Assembly (NCBI RefSeq): GCF_950023065.1
Contig: NC_088677.1
Span: forward strand, 59,483,469 to 59,547,468
Length of the DNA stretch: 64,000 nucleotides
Direction of reading: 5' to 3'
Source: Planococcus citri
Lineage: Eukaryota > Arthropoda > Insecta > Hemiptera > Pseudococcidae
The notes under the pieces were generated by a model that worked only from the letters and a program-made list of their open reading frames with translations, was not told the DNA's origin and did no database searches. This document shows, in pieces, positions 47,245 to 57,982 of this stretch. A program made the position numbers and the translations under genes. How positions within the stretch are numbered: position 1 is the stretch's first letter; the number at the start of each line of letters is the position of its first letter.

Positions 47245-49609
47245 ATGTGGGTAACGATGTTGCAGTTCGTAGTAATCATAATACCATCGATAATATATTT
47301 CGGTCTGAAATATCATTATAATTACTGGAAGCGTAAAAAGATTCCGTACGTAGCTTCAAATATACTCGATTTCGAGTGGTATAATTTAGCACAAGTCGAT
47401 TTTTACTCGGAAATTTATCATCGCTTAAAAGGTCATAAATTCGGCGGATTTTACAAGAAATTCGTACCAACGTTGATGGTTCGCGATCCGGAGCTGATTA
47501 AGCATATTTTAATCAAAGACTTCGACAACTTTTACAAACGCGGAGGCTCAGTAACTTACGACAAAAAGGAACCGATCACCATGCATTTGTTTGACGCTTA
47601 TGGATCATTTTGGAAAAGTAAGTGGGATTATTGAGTTTAATTTTTGATCGATGAATCAGATTCGAAATCACATTGCAATGTCGTATCACTACCTATCCTA
47701 TAGGTACCTTTAAAAAATGCCCAGCTATTGAGCTTTTTTTGGGGTTGAAAATATCTAGGAGATTTGACTGTATATTAAGCGTATACTAGAGTGCCCATGG
47801 ATGTTCTTTTCGCAGGTTTCAAATCCAAACCTGTTTTATTTTGGCACGGGGGTATATTCAGGGGTTAACCCTTTTTTTCAATGTAATTACAATTAGGTAT
47901 GTTTCGGAAGTTCAGACCATTCAACCTGATCTCTCCCTTTCCAGCAATGGAAAAAAAAAGTGAATTTTTGGTTATTTCTGCACGGTTCTTGATTACGGCA
48001 AACCTCAAAAGTTGAGAGAAGGGCGGAGCATTTTCGTTAAATTAGCTTTAAAAAATAAAGTGATGCTTGAAATTGTACAATTTTTCTGAATTACATAGGT
48101 ACCAATTCGATTTTTCTACCAACTTATTATTGATTCCTCGATCTCATTATCAATCGAACTAATTTTCATCGAAAAAATGACTAATAAGTTTCTTTCAATT
48201 TGTCGCAGAACTAAGAACAAAATTGACACCCGCGTACACGTCTGGAAAGATGAAATTCATGTTCAGTTTGGTGGAGGAATGCGCCAACGAGTTGAAGGAA
48301 ACGATTGAAGAACAAATTAAAATCAACGACGCGATTGACGTAAAAGAGTTCACTACTCGTTATACTATGGAAGTAATATCTTCGTGCGCTTTTGGTCTAA
48401 AAACTCGTACTATTCAAGACGGTAACTCAGTATTCAAATCGATGGCTTTGGGCATTTTCGATTTTCGTTCCCACATTAGGCTATTGAGAATCATGACATC
48501 AGTATTTCCTAAATTGAACAAAATCCTTCGATTACGCTTATTCAATAAAGTTTGCGTTAAACTTTTTTTACAAACTTACCAAGGATTTGGTTCATCATCG
48601 TGAAAATAATTCTGTAAGCCGAAACGATTTCTTCCAACTGTTAATGAATATGAGAGATGATGATGATGATGATAATGAACAAGAAAGCCAGAAGTAACGA
48701 GGGGATGAGTTAGGTAAGATGTGACATGGGGTGACTACATATGATGAGTCGCCATCCTTCAAGATTTAGAAACGATAATGAATTAATTTTGACAAATTTT
48801 TCAGTAATGACCGATGAACTGATGACAGCGCAGTGCTTCCTGTTTTTTACTGCCGGATATGATACGTCCAGTATGGTGCTGAGTGGCGCTTTATATGAGC
48901 TGGCTCTCCAGACAGATTTGCAGAAAAAAGTACAGGATGAAATCGACGAGTATTTGCAAAAATATGACAACAAGGTTACCTACGAAATGGTGAACAGTAT
49001 GTCTTATCTGAATCGAGTGGTTGCAGGTGATTACCCAACACAGCGATCGATTTCTCAAAGTTATCCAATCCAACTTTCAAACGTTTTTTAATGATATAAT
49101 TATCACTTTTTACAGAAACTTTGAGGAAATACCCAGTTCTTGGAAGTTTGAGCCGAGTCTGTGCTAAAGATTATCAAATACCGAATACCGAAACAATCAT
49201 TGAAAAAGATACCGAAGTATTAATTCCAATCGCTGGATTACATTCAGATCCTGAATACTTTCCGAATCCGGAACTCTTCGACCCAGATCGATTCAAGGAT
49301 TTCAATAACTATCCCGGTCGAAATGCATACTTACCTTTTGGAGATGGCCCCAGAACTTGTATCGGTGAGATATAAGAATCTCTTCTATACTTACCTATCT
49401 CATTGGTTTTCTCAATTTTCCAACTGTATTTTTGAATAATTGTAGGATCAAGATTTGGACAGATGGCTGTTAAATTGGCTCTAGTATATTTACTTCGTGA
49501 TTTCAATTTCGAATCATGTCCGATGACACGTTCTCCTTTAGAATTTAAACCTTTACGGTTCATCACCACGGTTGCGCATGAAATATTTTTAAAGTGTAAT
49601 AAGAAATGA
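47245..49609 (+). pseudogene. Cytochrome P450 B1, CYP6-like, with frameshift and nonsense codon
   Basis: Exons 47245-47617, 48209-48713, 48805-49026, 49116-49364 and 49446-49609 match the paralogues in length and splice phase. All signature motifs survive: WKKLR across intron 1, AGYDTS, ETLR, HSDPEYFPNP, FDPDRF and FGDGPRTCIG. Exon 2 has two lesions. The T7 run at 48552-48558 has one base too many and leads to a TGA near 48600. Beyond it, the restored frame meets TAA at 48695-48697 where A1 has CAA (Gln). The summed length, 1513 nt, is one over a multiple of three. Intron 1 is long (591 bp), as in B2. All splice sites are intact, so inactivation appears recent, or the T may be a sequencing error and only the TAA real. 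A run of six GAT codons precedes the stop. Confidence 0.85.
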
Positions 49610-50542
49610 ATCCGTTCTGATTTTGAGATTTCTTCAATCGCAAGTTAGTATTCATTTAAAAGTGATCTAGAGTTATTTATAGGTAGGTCCCAATGAAGGC
49701 ATTAAAATCATCATTCGTTTTGAACAGTCTTCTACCTGCGAGCTACGAAAAAATGTCTCTATACAATACATACTTCGCACCACCATTCGAGGTTGCGTTT
49801 GCCCTCAAGAATAGGCAAAAAAAAAAGATTTTTTGACATTTCCAGCAATCAACAAAAATTTAAACTTGAATATTTTTCATACAAGTTCGGTAGGTAGTAC
49901 ATAAGTATACAATTATACATACATATAGTATTTCAAAATGAAAATTGTTCTTTCAAGAAACATTGATGATACACAAAAATTGTAAATAAAAATTCTTCTA
50001 TTCCAACAAAAATTTCAAAATGATTTTTTTTACATGACTGAAAACCCTCGCAACATTTGATCCGGTTTCATTTCAGTTTTGTCATGACGTGAAAGTTTTT
50101 TCAAAGAGCTATCGAAGTTGTCAAAAAAGTAAATGAAATGCAGTGTTTGCATTTTGCCTTCTTAGACACTAAAAACAAATTAAGGAGAATGTGATTGGAA
50201 AAACTTTCAGGTGTTGAAAATTTTACGAAAATTTTCTTTTGAGTTTTTTGTTTCTATCTGCTTTTGCATCTACTTTGACTCAGGAAATGCATATCAAGAA
50301 TAAAAGTTCGTTCTGAAGACTCTTCAATTTCCAAAGTGAATGATGATTCAGTATAGGTATTTCTCACCATTTTCTTCAGAGTGAAACTAGAATACTTTTT
50401 CTCATATTGGTCGAGAAGAAAATAAACCAGAGAACTTCGAAGAATTTTAGAGCAATCAGAATTAGTGATTGTGAAAAAAACAATATTATTTATGTAAGCA
50501 TTGGAATTATCATACTTTCTCAAACAGGAGCAACAAGAAAAG
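49610..50542. other. Flank between P450 B1 and A2
   Basis: No gene is supported at 49610-50370. From about 50370 (TTCTCATATTGGTCGAGAA) to the A2 start the sequence is homologous to the A1 upstream flank from about 42155. An AATAAA near 49984 could serve as a distal polyadenylation signal for B1. Confidence 0.45.
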
Positions 50543-50668
50543 ATGAAGACAGATAGGAAATTACTCGTACTTATATTTGTTTCTTTATTAGTAAGGAATA
50601 ATTTTGTAGCATCGAGCATACCGATTAGATATAATATGCGGAGAAATTACGCCGACTTGAAAATATAG
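50543..50668 (+). CDS. Small open frame with signal-peptide-like start, upstream of A2
   Basis: ATG at 50543 opens 41 codons ending in TAG. The N-terminus is MKTDRK, then a hydrophobic LLVLIFVSLLV core, then VASS, a plausible signal-peptide cleavage region, leaving a basic 16-residue tail with MRRNYADLKI. The homologous position upstream of A1 (about 42370-42508) has no intact frame but keeps the bases of the last residues and the TAG. It may therefore be chance openness in a duplicated flank rather than a peptide gene. Confidence 0.2.
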   Translation: MKTDRKLLVLIFVSLLVRNNFVASSIPIRYNMRRNYADLKI

Positions 50669-50699
50669 ACAAGCACATGATATATATAGGTAGGTACCT

Positions 50700-50868
50700 A
50701 CCTACTCAAACGCTCGTAACATCATATTATGGCAATAAAGCTGAACAGCGATCGAAAGAGAGAGAATATAATTTATCGGTACATTCACAAAGATCAAGTG
50801 TACATAATACTACATCGCTCAAGTGCTAGCAATATGTATCTTATCTTCTGTACACTCAGAATTGTAGA
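50700..50868 (+). promoter_or_regulatory. Promoter-proximal module of P450 A2, with GATA-type site
   Basis: CTCAAACGCTCGTAACATCAT, GAACAGCGATCGAAAGAGAG, TTTATCGGTACATTC and CAAAGATCAAGTGTACAT occur in the same order as before A1. CTTATCTT lies at 50840-50847, 136 bp before the start codon. Identity to the A1 module continues into the 5' UTR. Confidence 0.45.
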
Positions 50869-50946
50869 ATGAACGCAGAACAGAGCTACTCGAAACGAAA
50901 AATAAATTTCAGTTACGTCGGTATATTCATTCGTTTCTTTTCTTAA
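50869..50946 (+). other. Upstream ORF in the A2 leader
   Basis: An ATG at 50869 starts a 25-codon frame (MNAEQSYSKRK...) that ends 30 bp before the P450 start. The same ATG and first 11 codons occur before A1 (42675), but there indels keep the frame open into the P450 itself. A3 lacks the ATG (AATAAAAGCTGAA in its place). It could damp translation if it lies in the mRNA. Confidence 0.4.
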
Positions 50947-50975
50947 AAAAGTGAAAAAGTGAACCCAAAACGAAA

Positions 50976-52899
50976 ATGTGGGTGTTCGTGGTTCAGGTAT
51001 TGCTTAGTTTAACACTTTTAATAATTTACTTTGGCCTGAAATATCATTACAATCACTGGAAGCGTAAACAGATTCCATATGTGGCTTCTAATGTACTCGA
51101 TCTTGATTGGTATAATTTACCAGAGGTCAAATACTACTCGCAGATTTATCATCGCTTGGAAGGTCATAAATTTGGAGGATTTTATCATAAATTTGTTCCC
51201 AAGTTGATGGTTCGCGATCCGGAACTCGTTAAGCGTATTTTAATCAAAGATTTCGATTACTTTTATAAACGTGGAGGCTCGGTGATTTATGATGAAAAGG
51301 AACCTCTCACTATGCATTTGTTTGACGCTTATGGACCATTTTGGAAAAGTAAGAAAACTTTTAATTAATGAACAAAAATTCCAGATTTATTCAATTGATT
51401 TTTCATCCCCCTCCCCTGTCCCCCAAAAAACTTTCCATTTATTTCAAAATATAGTGCTGACAATTAAGCGATCATCTATCAAACTCAATCACCGAAAAAA
51501 TCACTAACCAGCGTCTTAAAATTATGTCGCAGAACTAAGAATCAAATTAACACCAACTTTCACTTCCGGAAAGATGAAATACATGTTCAGTTTGGTGGAA
51601 GAATGTGCCAAAGAGTTGAACGAAAAAATGGAAGAACAAACTAGAATCGACGACGCAATTGACGTGAAAGAGTACACTCTTCGATACACCATCGAAGTAA
51701 TATCTTCGTGCGCTTTCGGCCTGAAAGCTCGTACTATTCAAGATGGCAGCTCGATATTCAGATCAATGGCCTTGAGCATTTTTGATAGCAGTTTACCAAA
51801 AAGACTATTAGCGAATATCGCCGCAGTATTCCCTTGGGTGAAAAAAATTCTCGGATTATATTTATCCGACAAATTGGCAATAGACTTTTTTTATAAACTC
51901 ACTAAAGATTTGGTTCAGTATCGCAGAAATAATTCCGTAAGCAGAAATGACTTTTTCCAGTTGTTACTCAATATGAGAGATGATGATCAACAAGAAGGTC
52001 AGAAGAAAGGTGGAGATAACTTAGGTAAGATATGACGAGTCTCGCCAACGTCATCAGATTCTAGAAGTTCTTTGAAATAATAGTTTATGAATTTCAATTA
52101 ATTTTCCAGCAATGACCGATGAACTCATGGCAGCGCAGTGCTTCCTATTCTTTATCGCTGGGTTTGATACGTCCAATCTCGTACTGAGTGGAGCTTTATT
52201 CGAACTGGCTCTCCAGACAGACATACAGAAAAAACTTCAAGACGAAATCGACGAGTTCTTGCAAAAATACGATGATGAAATTACCTACGAAATGGTCAAA
52301 AGCATGCCATATTTGAATCTAGTGGTTTCAGGTGATGTATTAGCAAAGTTAACTCTTCCCTTCCCTCTGGGCTCTGAGGCAGGAGGTTAAGTGATGATAT
52401 CATTTTACAGAAGCGTTGAGGAAATTCCCAGTATTCGGAGGTTTGAGTAGAACCTGCGTTAGAGATTATCAAATACCAAATACCGAAGTGGTAATCGAAA
52501 AGGGTACCGAAGTGTATATTCCTATTGCCGGGTTACATTCAGATCCTCTGTATTTTCCGAATCCTGAGCTATTCGATCCAGATCGATTCAAAGATTTTGA
52601 AAGTTATCCCGGTCGCGATGCGTATCTGCCCTTTGGAGATGGTCCTAAGAATTGTATCGGTGAGTGAGAAGGATTTCTGTAAAATTCACTGGAACATTTT
52701 TCAATTTCTCAGCTGTCATGTTGAATTGTTTCCAGGATCAAGATTTGGACAAATGACTGTTAAATTGGCTTTGGTATATTTGCTTCGGGATTTCAATTTC
52801 GAACCGTGCTCGATGACCCGGATTCCTTTAGAATATAAACCTTTCAGAGTTGTAACCTCGGTTAATCACGAGATATTTTTAAAATGTAGTAAAAGATGA
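50976..52899 (+). CDS. Cytochrome P450 A2, CYP6-like (499 aa, five exons)
   Basis: Exons 50976-51348, 51533-52024, 52110-52331, 52411-52659 and 52736-52899 give 1500 nt, open throughout, with all introns GT-AG and phase 1. It has the N-terminal anchor MWVFVVQVLL, WKRKQIP, WKKLR across intron 1, SCAFGLKA, AGFDTS (D308), EALR (E363), HSDPLYFPNP, FDPDRF and FGDGPKNCIG (Cys444); as in A1 the heme loop has Lys for Arg. It is one codon shorter than A1 and A3 in exon 2, in the Asp/Gln run before intron 2 (RDDDQQ). It is very close to A1 over the coding region and the 5' flank. The enzyme would hydroxylate or epoxidise a small lipophilic compound at the ER using electrons from P450 reductase. No lesion is seen. 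Confidence 0.93.
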
Positions 52900-53760
52900 A
52901 TACTCTCTTGTTTGTAATTTTTCAAGTCGAAATTGATGAATACTTTTTTTCAGTCACTTTCTTTTGTGTCTCTTTTATCGATTTCTTTGAAGAGCACCCA
53001 ATACCTTATGTATCATAACATAATACTCGTAAATCAACGATAAGGGGTTTTTTAGGTACAGATCTCAAATTAAGATTTATCTAGGTACTTCCTATTTCGC
53101 CACGTCTTCATTTTTTAAAAGAGACCGAGTAATTCTGATAAAATATGATTTTTTTACCCATGGAGAGGGGGATAGGGGGGGGGTGCAATTGTCATGTAGA
53201 TATTGAAAAAATATAAGATACCAAGCCAAGATGTCTTTTTCACAAGGTTGAATTGAAGGGAGTGAAGAAAAAAATTTCAGAGAAAAAATTTTAAAACTTG
53301 CAAAGTTGTAAGGCGAAAACTATACAATCTTTTCTATTTTCTTTCAACAAAAGCACTTCACGAAATATTATTGAAACAAAAATCCAAAAATTGCTATACC
53401 GTTAGATGTTTTACAAACTATACATATACAAGCAATAAAATATTCTTTTTTTAAAAAAAAATCACTATCAAGCAAAATATTACATTCTGAGCAGTTACAT
53501 TTCTCGACTTTAGAAAAACTTTCAGAACCTAATATGATCAAAACAAAATCGTGCAGAAGCAGATCTAAGCATGTAAAATAGAATATCTAGGTATCTGATT
53601 GTAAGAGGGTTTCTGCTCATTGGCTTATAGCAGGTGTCAAGCAGGACTTTTGACAGGACATTTTTCAAACTTTTTACGACTTCTTCTTTGAAAGGGGGAT
53701 ACTTTAGTCGCCATTTTGTCACTTTTTTAAAGTTCATAGACAGACGTCCTAAGATTTTTT
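52900..53760. repeat. 3' flank of A2, duplicated beyond B2
   Basis: Positions 53037-53530 (ATCAACGATAAGGG start, TAGATATTGAAAAA, ACCAAGCCAAGAT, GTTAGATGTTTTACAAAC, AGCAATAAA) match 61184-61640 on the same strand. Positions 53590-53730 (GATTGTAAGAGGGTTTCTGC, ACTTTTGACAGG, TTTACGACTTCTTC) match 61905-62070. No coding sequence. AGCAATAAA near 53432 could be a distal polyadenylation signal. Confidence 0.7.
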
Positions 53761-54099
53761 TTGGAGGAAGGAGAGTCTCAATTTTTCGATTTTAAAATTT
53801 TAATAAGTTGAAAATACTTGGGTATGGTTGAAACTTCTTGAAGAATTGATTTCGTCATCAATATTTGCGATCATTTAATTTTACGAGTACTACAATATAA
53901 ATAACAAAAAAAAAAACAGCCACTAATATTTGAAACGCTGATTGGCTGTATTGAAATGCTGTTTGCAGATTGGCTACCTGTTGAATTGAACTGAATATTG
54001 ATGATGATGGTGTAAAAGCTATTACCTACAATAGTTTTTCTGAATTTTTAAATTTTTTCCCCATTTTATAAAATTACTGGTTGAAAACCCAAATTCGAG

Positions 54100-54770
54100 A
54101 TGTTCACCAAATCGCATAGATAGAACATAGGCGTCAACTCGATTTTTAACCTCGCAAATTAATTTCTATGCCTTCTCCAAAAATTTTAAAATTATAGAGA
54201 AATCGAAAATTACACTGGAGGCTATAGAATGGCTCAAAAAGCTGGAATTAGGGTTCGGGGAGGGAGAGGGGTAAGATTTTTTTTTTGCGAACTAAAAACT
54301 CCGAGTTTTTGAATTTTTTTCGGATAGATAATCTGGCCACAAAAAAACGTACTCGAAGTTTCCGCATAGAAATCTGCTCAAATATAGAAGAACCCTTTAA
54401 ACAGGTCGAGAATAAGTCACAATTCGATTTTTAGCTACCTAAATTGATTTTTCACGCCTTTCGGAGAGATCGATAATTGCGATAGAGGCTTCAGAATCAC
54501 CGGTAATGACAAAAATTATTTTTACTAAATAAAAATGGACAACTTTCTTTACTACGTAACATGAATCGTGAAAATAATCAATTATGAATCGTGAAAATAA
54601 TCAATTTTGAATTTTCAACAATTCACCAAAAATTGAAAAATCAATCAGCGCAGATGAAATTTTTGTTGTGAGGATTTAAGACCATACGCTTTCTAAAAGA
54701 CGTGGTCCCGTGCAAACCGGATGCAGACACCTCGAGGGGTTCTCTCGTGAAACCCTTGATGAATTTTCAA
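54100..54770. mobile_element. Foldback element family F2, copy 3 (degenerate)
   Basis: The right half, 54385-54765 (CCTTTAAACAGGTCGAG, CGATTTTTAGCTACC, TTTTGAATTTTCAACAATTC, GATTTAAGACCAT, GCAGACACCTCGAGG), matches 34745-35140. The left half, 54117-54290, is a shorter inverted counterpart (AACTCGATTTTTAACCTC, GGAGGCTATAGAATGGCTC). It lies between A2 and A3. Confidence 0.55.
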
Positions 54771-54865
54771 ACCATCAGAATCAGTTCTTTGTGGAATCAG
54801 CAATAGAGATTCGAAATTCTTTGATCTGAGCAGTGAAAAAAGAGAGGCGATGATAATGTAGGTAT

Positions 54866-55155
54866 GAATACTCAAACACTCGTAACATCCAAACAATAAA
54901 ATTGAAAACAATTTAAAGTGAGAAAACACATATCGGTACCTACTTAATATTACACCGCACAAGTATAAAGAATAAAATAAATATCTTATCCTAGTAAGTA
55001 TAAACTCAAACACTCATGAGGTCAAAACAATTGAAAAACAATCGAAAGAGAAAAAAGACATATCGATAATTAATTCATTATCAACACGTCCGCATAGATC
55101 ATATTTAATTTTACACCGCTCAAGTATAGGGAATAAATATCTTATCTTATGTAAA
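54866..55155 (+). promoter_or_regulatory. Duplicated promoter module before P450 A3
   Basis: Two successive copies, about 54866-55008 and 55005-55155, each contain ACTCAAACACTC, CAATTGAAA or ATTGAAAACAAT, ACATATCG, TTACACCGC(A/T)CAAGTATA, AATAAATATCTTATC and a TAAACTC end. The first has CTTATCC at 54985, the second CTTATCTT at 55141-55148. A1 and A2 have one such module, so A3 has gained a second by tandem duplication. Confidence 0.6.
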
Positions 55156-55279
55156 CTCGAAATTATTGTAAAATAAAAGCTGAATAGAGCTACTAGCGAC
55201 GAAAAAAAAAAATTCAGTTACGTCGGTATATTCATTCGTTTCTGTTCTTAAAAGTGTCAAAAAGTGACTCCAAACGGAA

Positions 55280-57239
55280 ATGTGGCTGGTCGTGGTTCAG
55301 GTTTTGCTCAGTTCGACACTTTTGATAATTTATTTTGGTCTGAAATATCATTACAATCACTGGAAGCGTAAACAGATTCCATACGTGGCTTCTAATGCAC
55401 TCGATCTTGATTGGTATAATTTACCAGAGGTGAAATACTACTCGCGGATTTATCATCGCTTGGAAGGTCACAAATTTGGCGGATTTTACCATAAATTTGT
55501 TCCCAAGTTGATGGTTCGCGATCCGGAACTCATTAAACGTATTTTAATCAAAGATTTCGAGTACTTTAATAAACGTGCTGGTATAGTTGTTCACGATGAA
55601 AAAGAACCTCTTACTATGCATATGTATCATGCTCATGGACCATTTTGGAAAAGTAAGTACAATTTTAAATTAATGAATAAAAATGCCAGATTATTACTCA
55701 TCTCTTAATCATTTCAAGTGAATCCATTATTCAATTGATTTTTCTCTTCCCTGCACCTTTCTAATAAAATACCTACTCATCCACCTATCGTGCTGACGAT
55801 TCAGCGATCACCTATCAACCTTATTCAATGAAAAAATGACCCACTTTTTTAAAATTTTGTCGCAGAACTAAGAGTCAAATTAGCACCCACTTTTACTACC
55901 GGGAGGATGAAACACATGTTCAGTTTAGTGGAAGAATGCGCCAAAGAGTTGAGCATAAAGATGGAAGAACAAACTAGAAACAACGACGTAATGGACGTAG
56001 AACATTACACTCTTCGTTACACCATCGAAGTAATATCTTCGTGTGCTTTTGGCTTGAAAGCTCGAACTATTCAAGATGGCAGCTCGATATTCAGATCAAT
56101 GACTTTAAGCATTTTTGATAGTAATTTACCAAAAAGACTATTAGCGAATATTGCCACAGTATTCCCTTTGTTCAAAAAAATTTTCGGATTATATTTATCT
56201 GATAAATTGGCTATACACTTTTTCCATAAACTTACCAAAGATTTGGTTCATTATCGCAGAAATAATTCCGAAAGCAGAAATGACTTCTTTCAGTTGTTAC
56301 TCAATATGAGAGATGATGATGATCAACAAAAAGGTCAGAAGCAAGGTGAAGATAACTTAGGTAAGATACTAGTATGATGAGTTGTCAGCGCTATTACTCA
56401 TTTCAAACCCCCTGAAATAACAATTTATGAACTTTGATTCGTTTTCCAGCAATGACCGATGAACTCATGACAGCGCAGAGTTTCTTTTTTTTCGTCGCTG
56501 GGTTTGGTACGTCCAATCTCGTACTGAGTGGAACTTTATTCGAACTGGCTCTCCTGACAGATATACAGAAAAAACTTAAAGACGAAATCGACGAGTATTT
56601 GCAAAAATACGATGATAAAATTACCTACGAAATGGTCAAAAGCATGCCATATTTGAATCAAGTGGTTTCAGGTGAGATGTATCAGCAAAGGTAACTCTTC
56701 CCTTCCCCCTGGGCTCTGAGACAGGAGGTTAGATGATTTCATCTTTTTACAGAAGCCTTGAGGAAATTCCCAGTATTCGGAGGTTTGAGTAGAATCTGCG
56801 TTAGAGATTATCAAATACCAAACACCGAAGTGGTAATCGAAAAGGGTACCGAAGTATATATTCCTATTGCTGGATTACAATCAGATCCTCAGTATTTTCC
56901 GAATCCTGAGCAGTTCGATCCAGATCGATTCAAAGATTTTAATAGTTCTCCTGGTCGGAATGCATACTTACCTTTTGGAGATGGTCCCAGGAGTTGTATC
57001 GGTAAGAGAGAAGACATTTTTCAAAATAAAGAATAATATTTCTGATTTTTTATTTTCATTTTTTAATGTTTCTAGGATCCAGATTTGGCCAAATGACTGT
57101 TAAATTAGCTTTGGTATATTTGCTTCGAGATTTCAATTTCGAACCGTGTTCGATGACTCAGATTCCTTTAGAATATAAACCTTTCAGGGTTGCAACCTCT
57201 CTTAATCACGGGATATTTTTAAAATGTAGTAAAAGATGA
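55280..57239 (+). CDS. Cytochrome P450 A3, CYP6-like (500 aa), I-helix Asp replaced by Gly
   Basis: Exons 55280-55652, 55866-56360, 56450-56671, 56753-57001 and 57076-57239 give 1503 open nt with phase 1 GT-AG introns. It has an anchor like A1, WKKLR across intron 1, EALR (E364), FDPDRF and FGDGPRSCIG with the Cys at 445 (Arg retained, unlike A1 and A2). Two normally constant positions differ. The I-helix reads AGFGTS: GAT has become GGT at codon 309, removing the acid that helps deliver protons for oxygen activation. In the next block, GLQSDP has Gln where all four paralogues have His. The frame and splice sites are intact, so it is probably expressed. Activity may be reduced or the chemistry changed; early decay is the alternative. 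A polyadenylation signal AATAAA lies at 57377-57382. Confidence 0.9.
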
Positions 57240-57299
57240 ATACTCCTTAGTTTGAAATTTTTTGATAACGAATAATTTTCATTTATTGTGTCGATTTAT

Positions 57300-57440
57300 T
57301 TAACTGCATTCCTCATTGTAATAAGCTGCATTAATCATATACCCTGAAAAATGTCATCAACCGGTGAATGTTTTTGAATAAAAATTTGCAAATGTGCTTG
57401 AAAAAAATGCATCAGTTCTTTTTTTTTCGTTAGGCAAACA
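57300..57440. repeat. A3 3' flank shared with A1
   Basis: ATACCCTGAAAAATGTCATC, GAATAAAAATTTGC, TTGAAAAAAATGCATCAG and GGCAAACACAT correspond to 44895-45010 downstream of A1. Both copies are followed, at different distances, by a B-type P450. Confidence 0.65.
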
Positions 57441-57744
57441 CATGAAGCATTTCAACCTGAATAGTTTGTTTGTTGTTTTTTTTAAAAATGTTTTTGAAGA
57501 AGAGCCCTAAAAACATTGTTTTTCAAATTGGCGGGAAAAAAACTTGAATTTTTTTTTCACGTGGTCAAAATTTTCAAAACCAACCAGCAATCACAGCTTT
57601 AGAAATCTAGCATTACAAAATTCAGAAATTCTCAAACTCAGTCTTCCTCTCCACTGGACATTGAAAAAAATGTAAATGGTAACACTGGTAATAATTCTGT
57701 AGCTCGCTGACCAGCGATCATAAATGAGTATGTGGTACCTATCT

Positions 57745-57905
57745 ACTTAAAACTGCCATAAACATTAAAAACAATCGAACCAGGAAAATGTAAGATAATT
57801 TATCAGCACATTTACTTTTTTTTTTTCAATTTTACACCATTCAAATATTGATACCATAATCTCATGTAGGTAACCACTGAACTGTAAAATAAGCACCAAA
57901 CAAAG
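57745..57905 (+). promoter_or_regulatory. Degenerate promoter module of P450 B2
   Basis: ACAATCGAACCAGGAAAATG, AATTTATCAGCACATTTAC and a TTTTACACC(A/G)..CAA stretch correspond to the other modules. At the GATA-type position the sequence is ATAATCTCATG, so CTTATCTT is lost. GATAATTTATC at about 57793 keeps a GATA core. Confidence 0.35.
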
Positions 57906-57982
57906 CTTCGTGTGAAAAAAAAAAACAAAACAATTTTCAGTAAATTTTCATTTTTAAAAGTGCGAAGAAGTGATTCGAAAGA

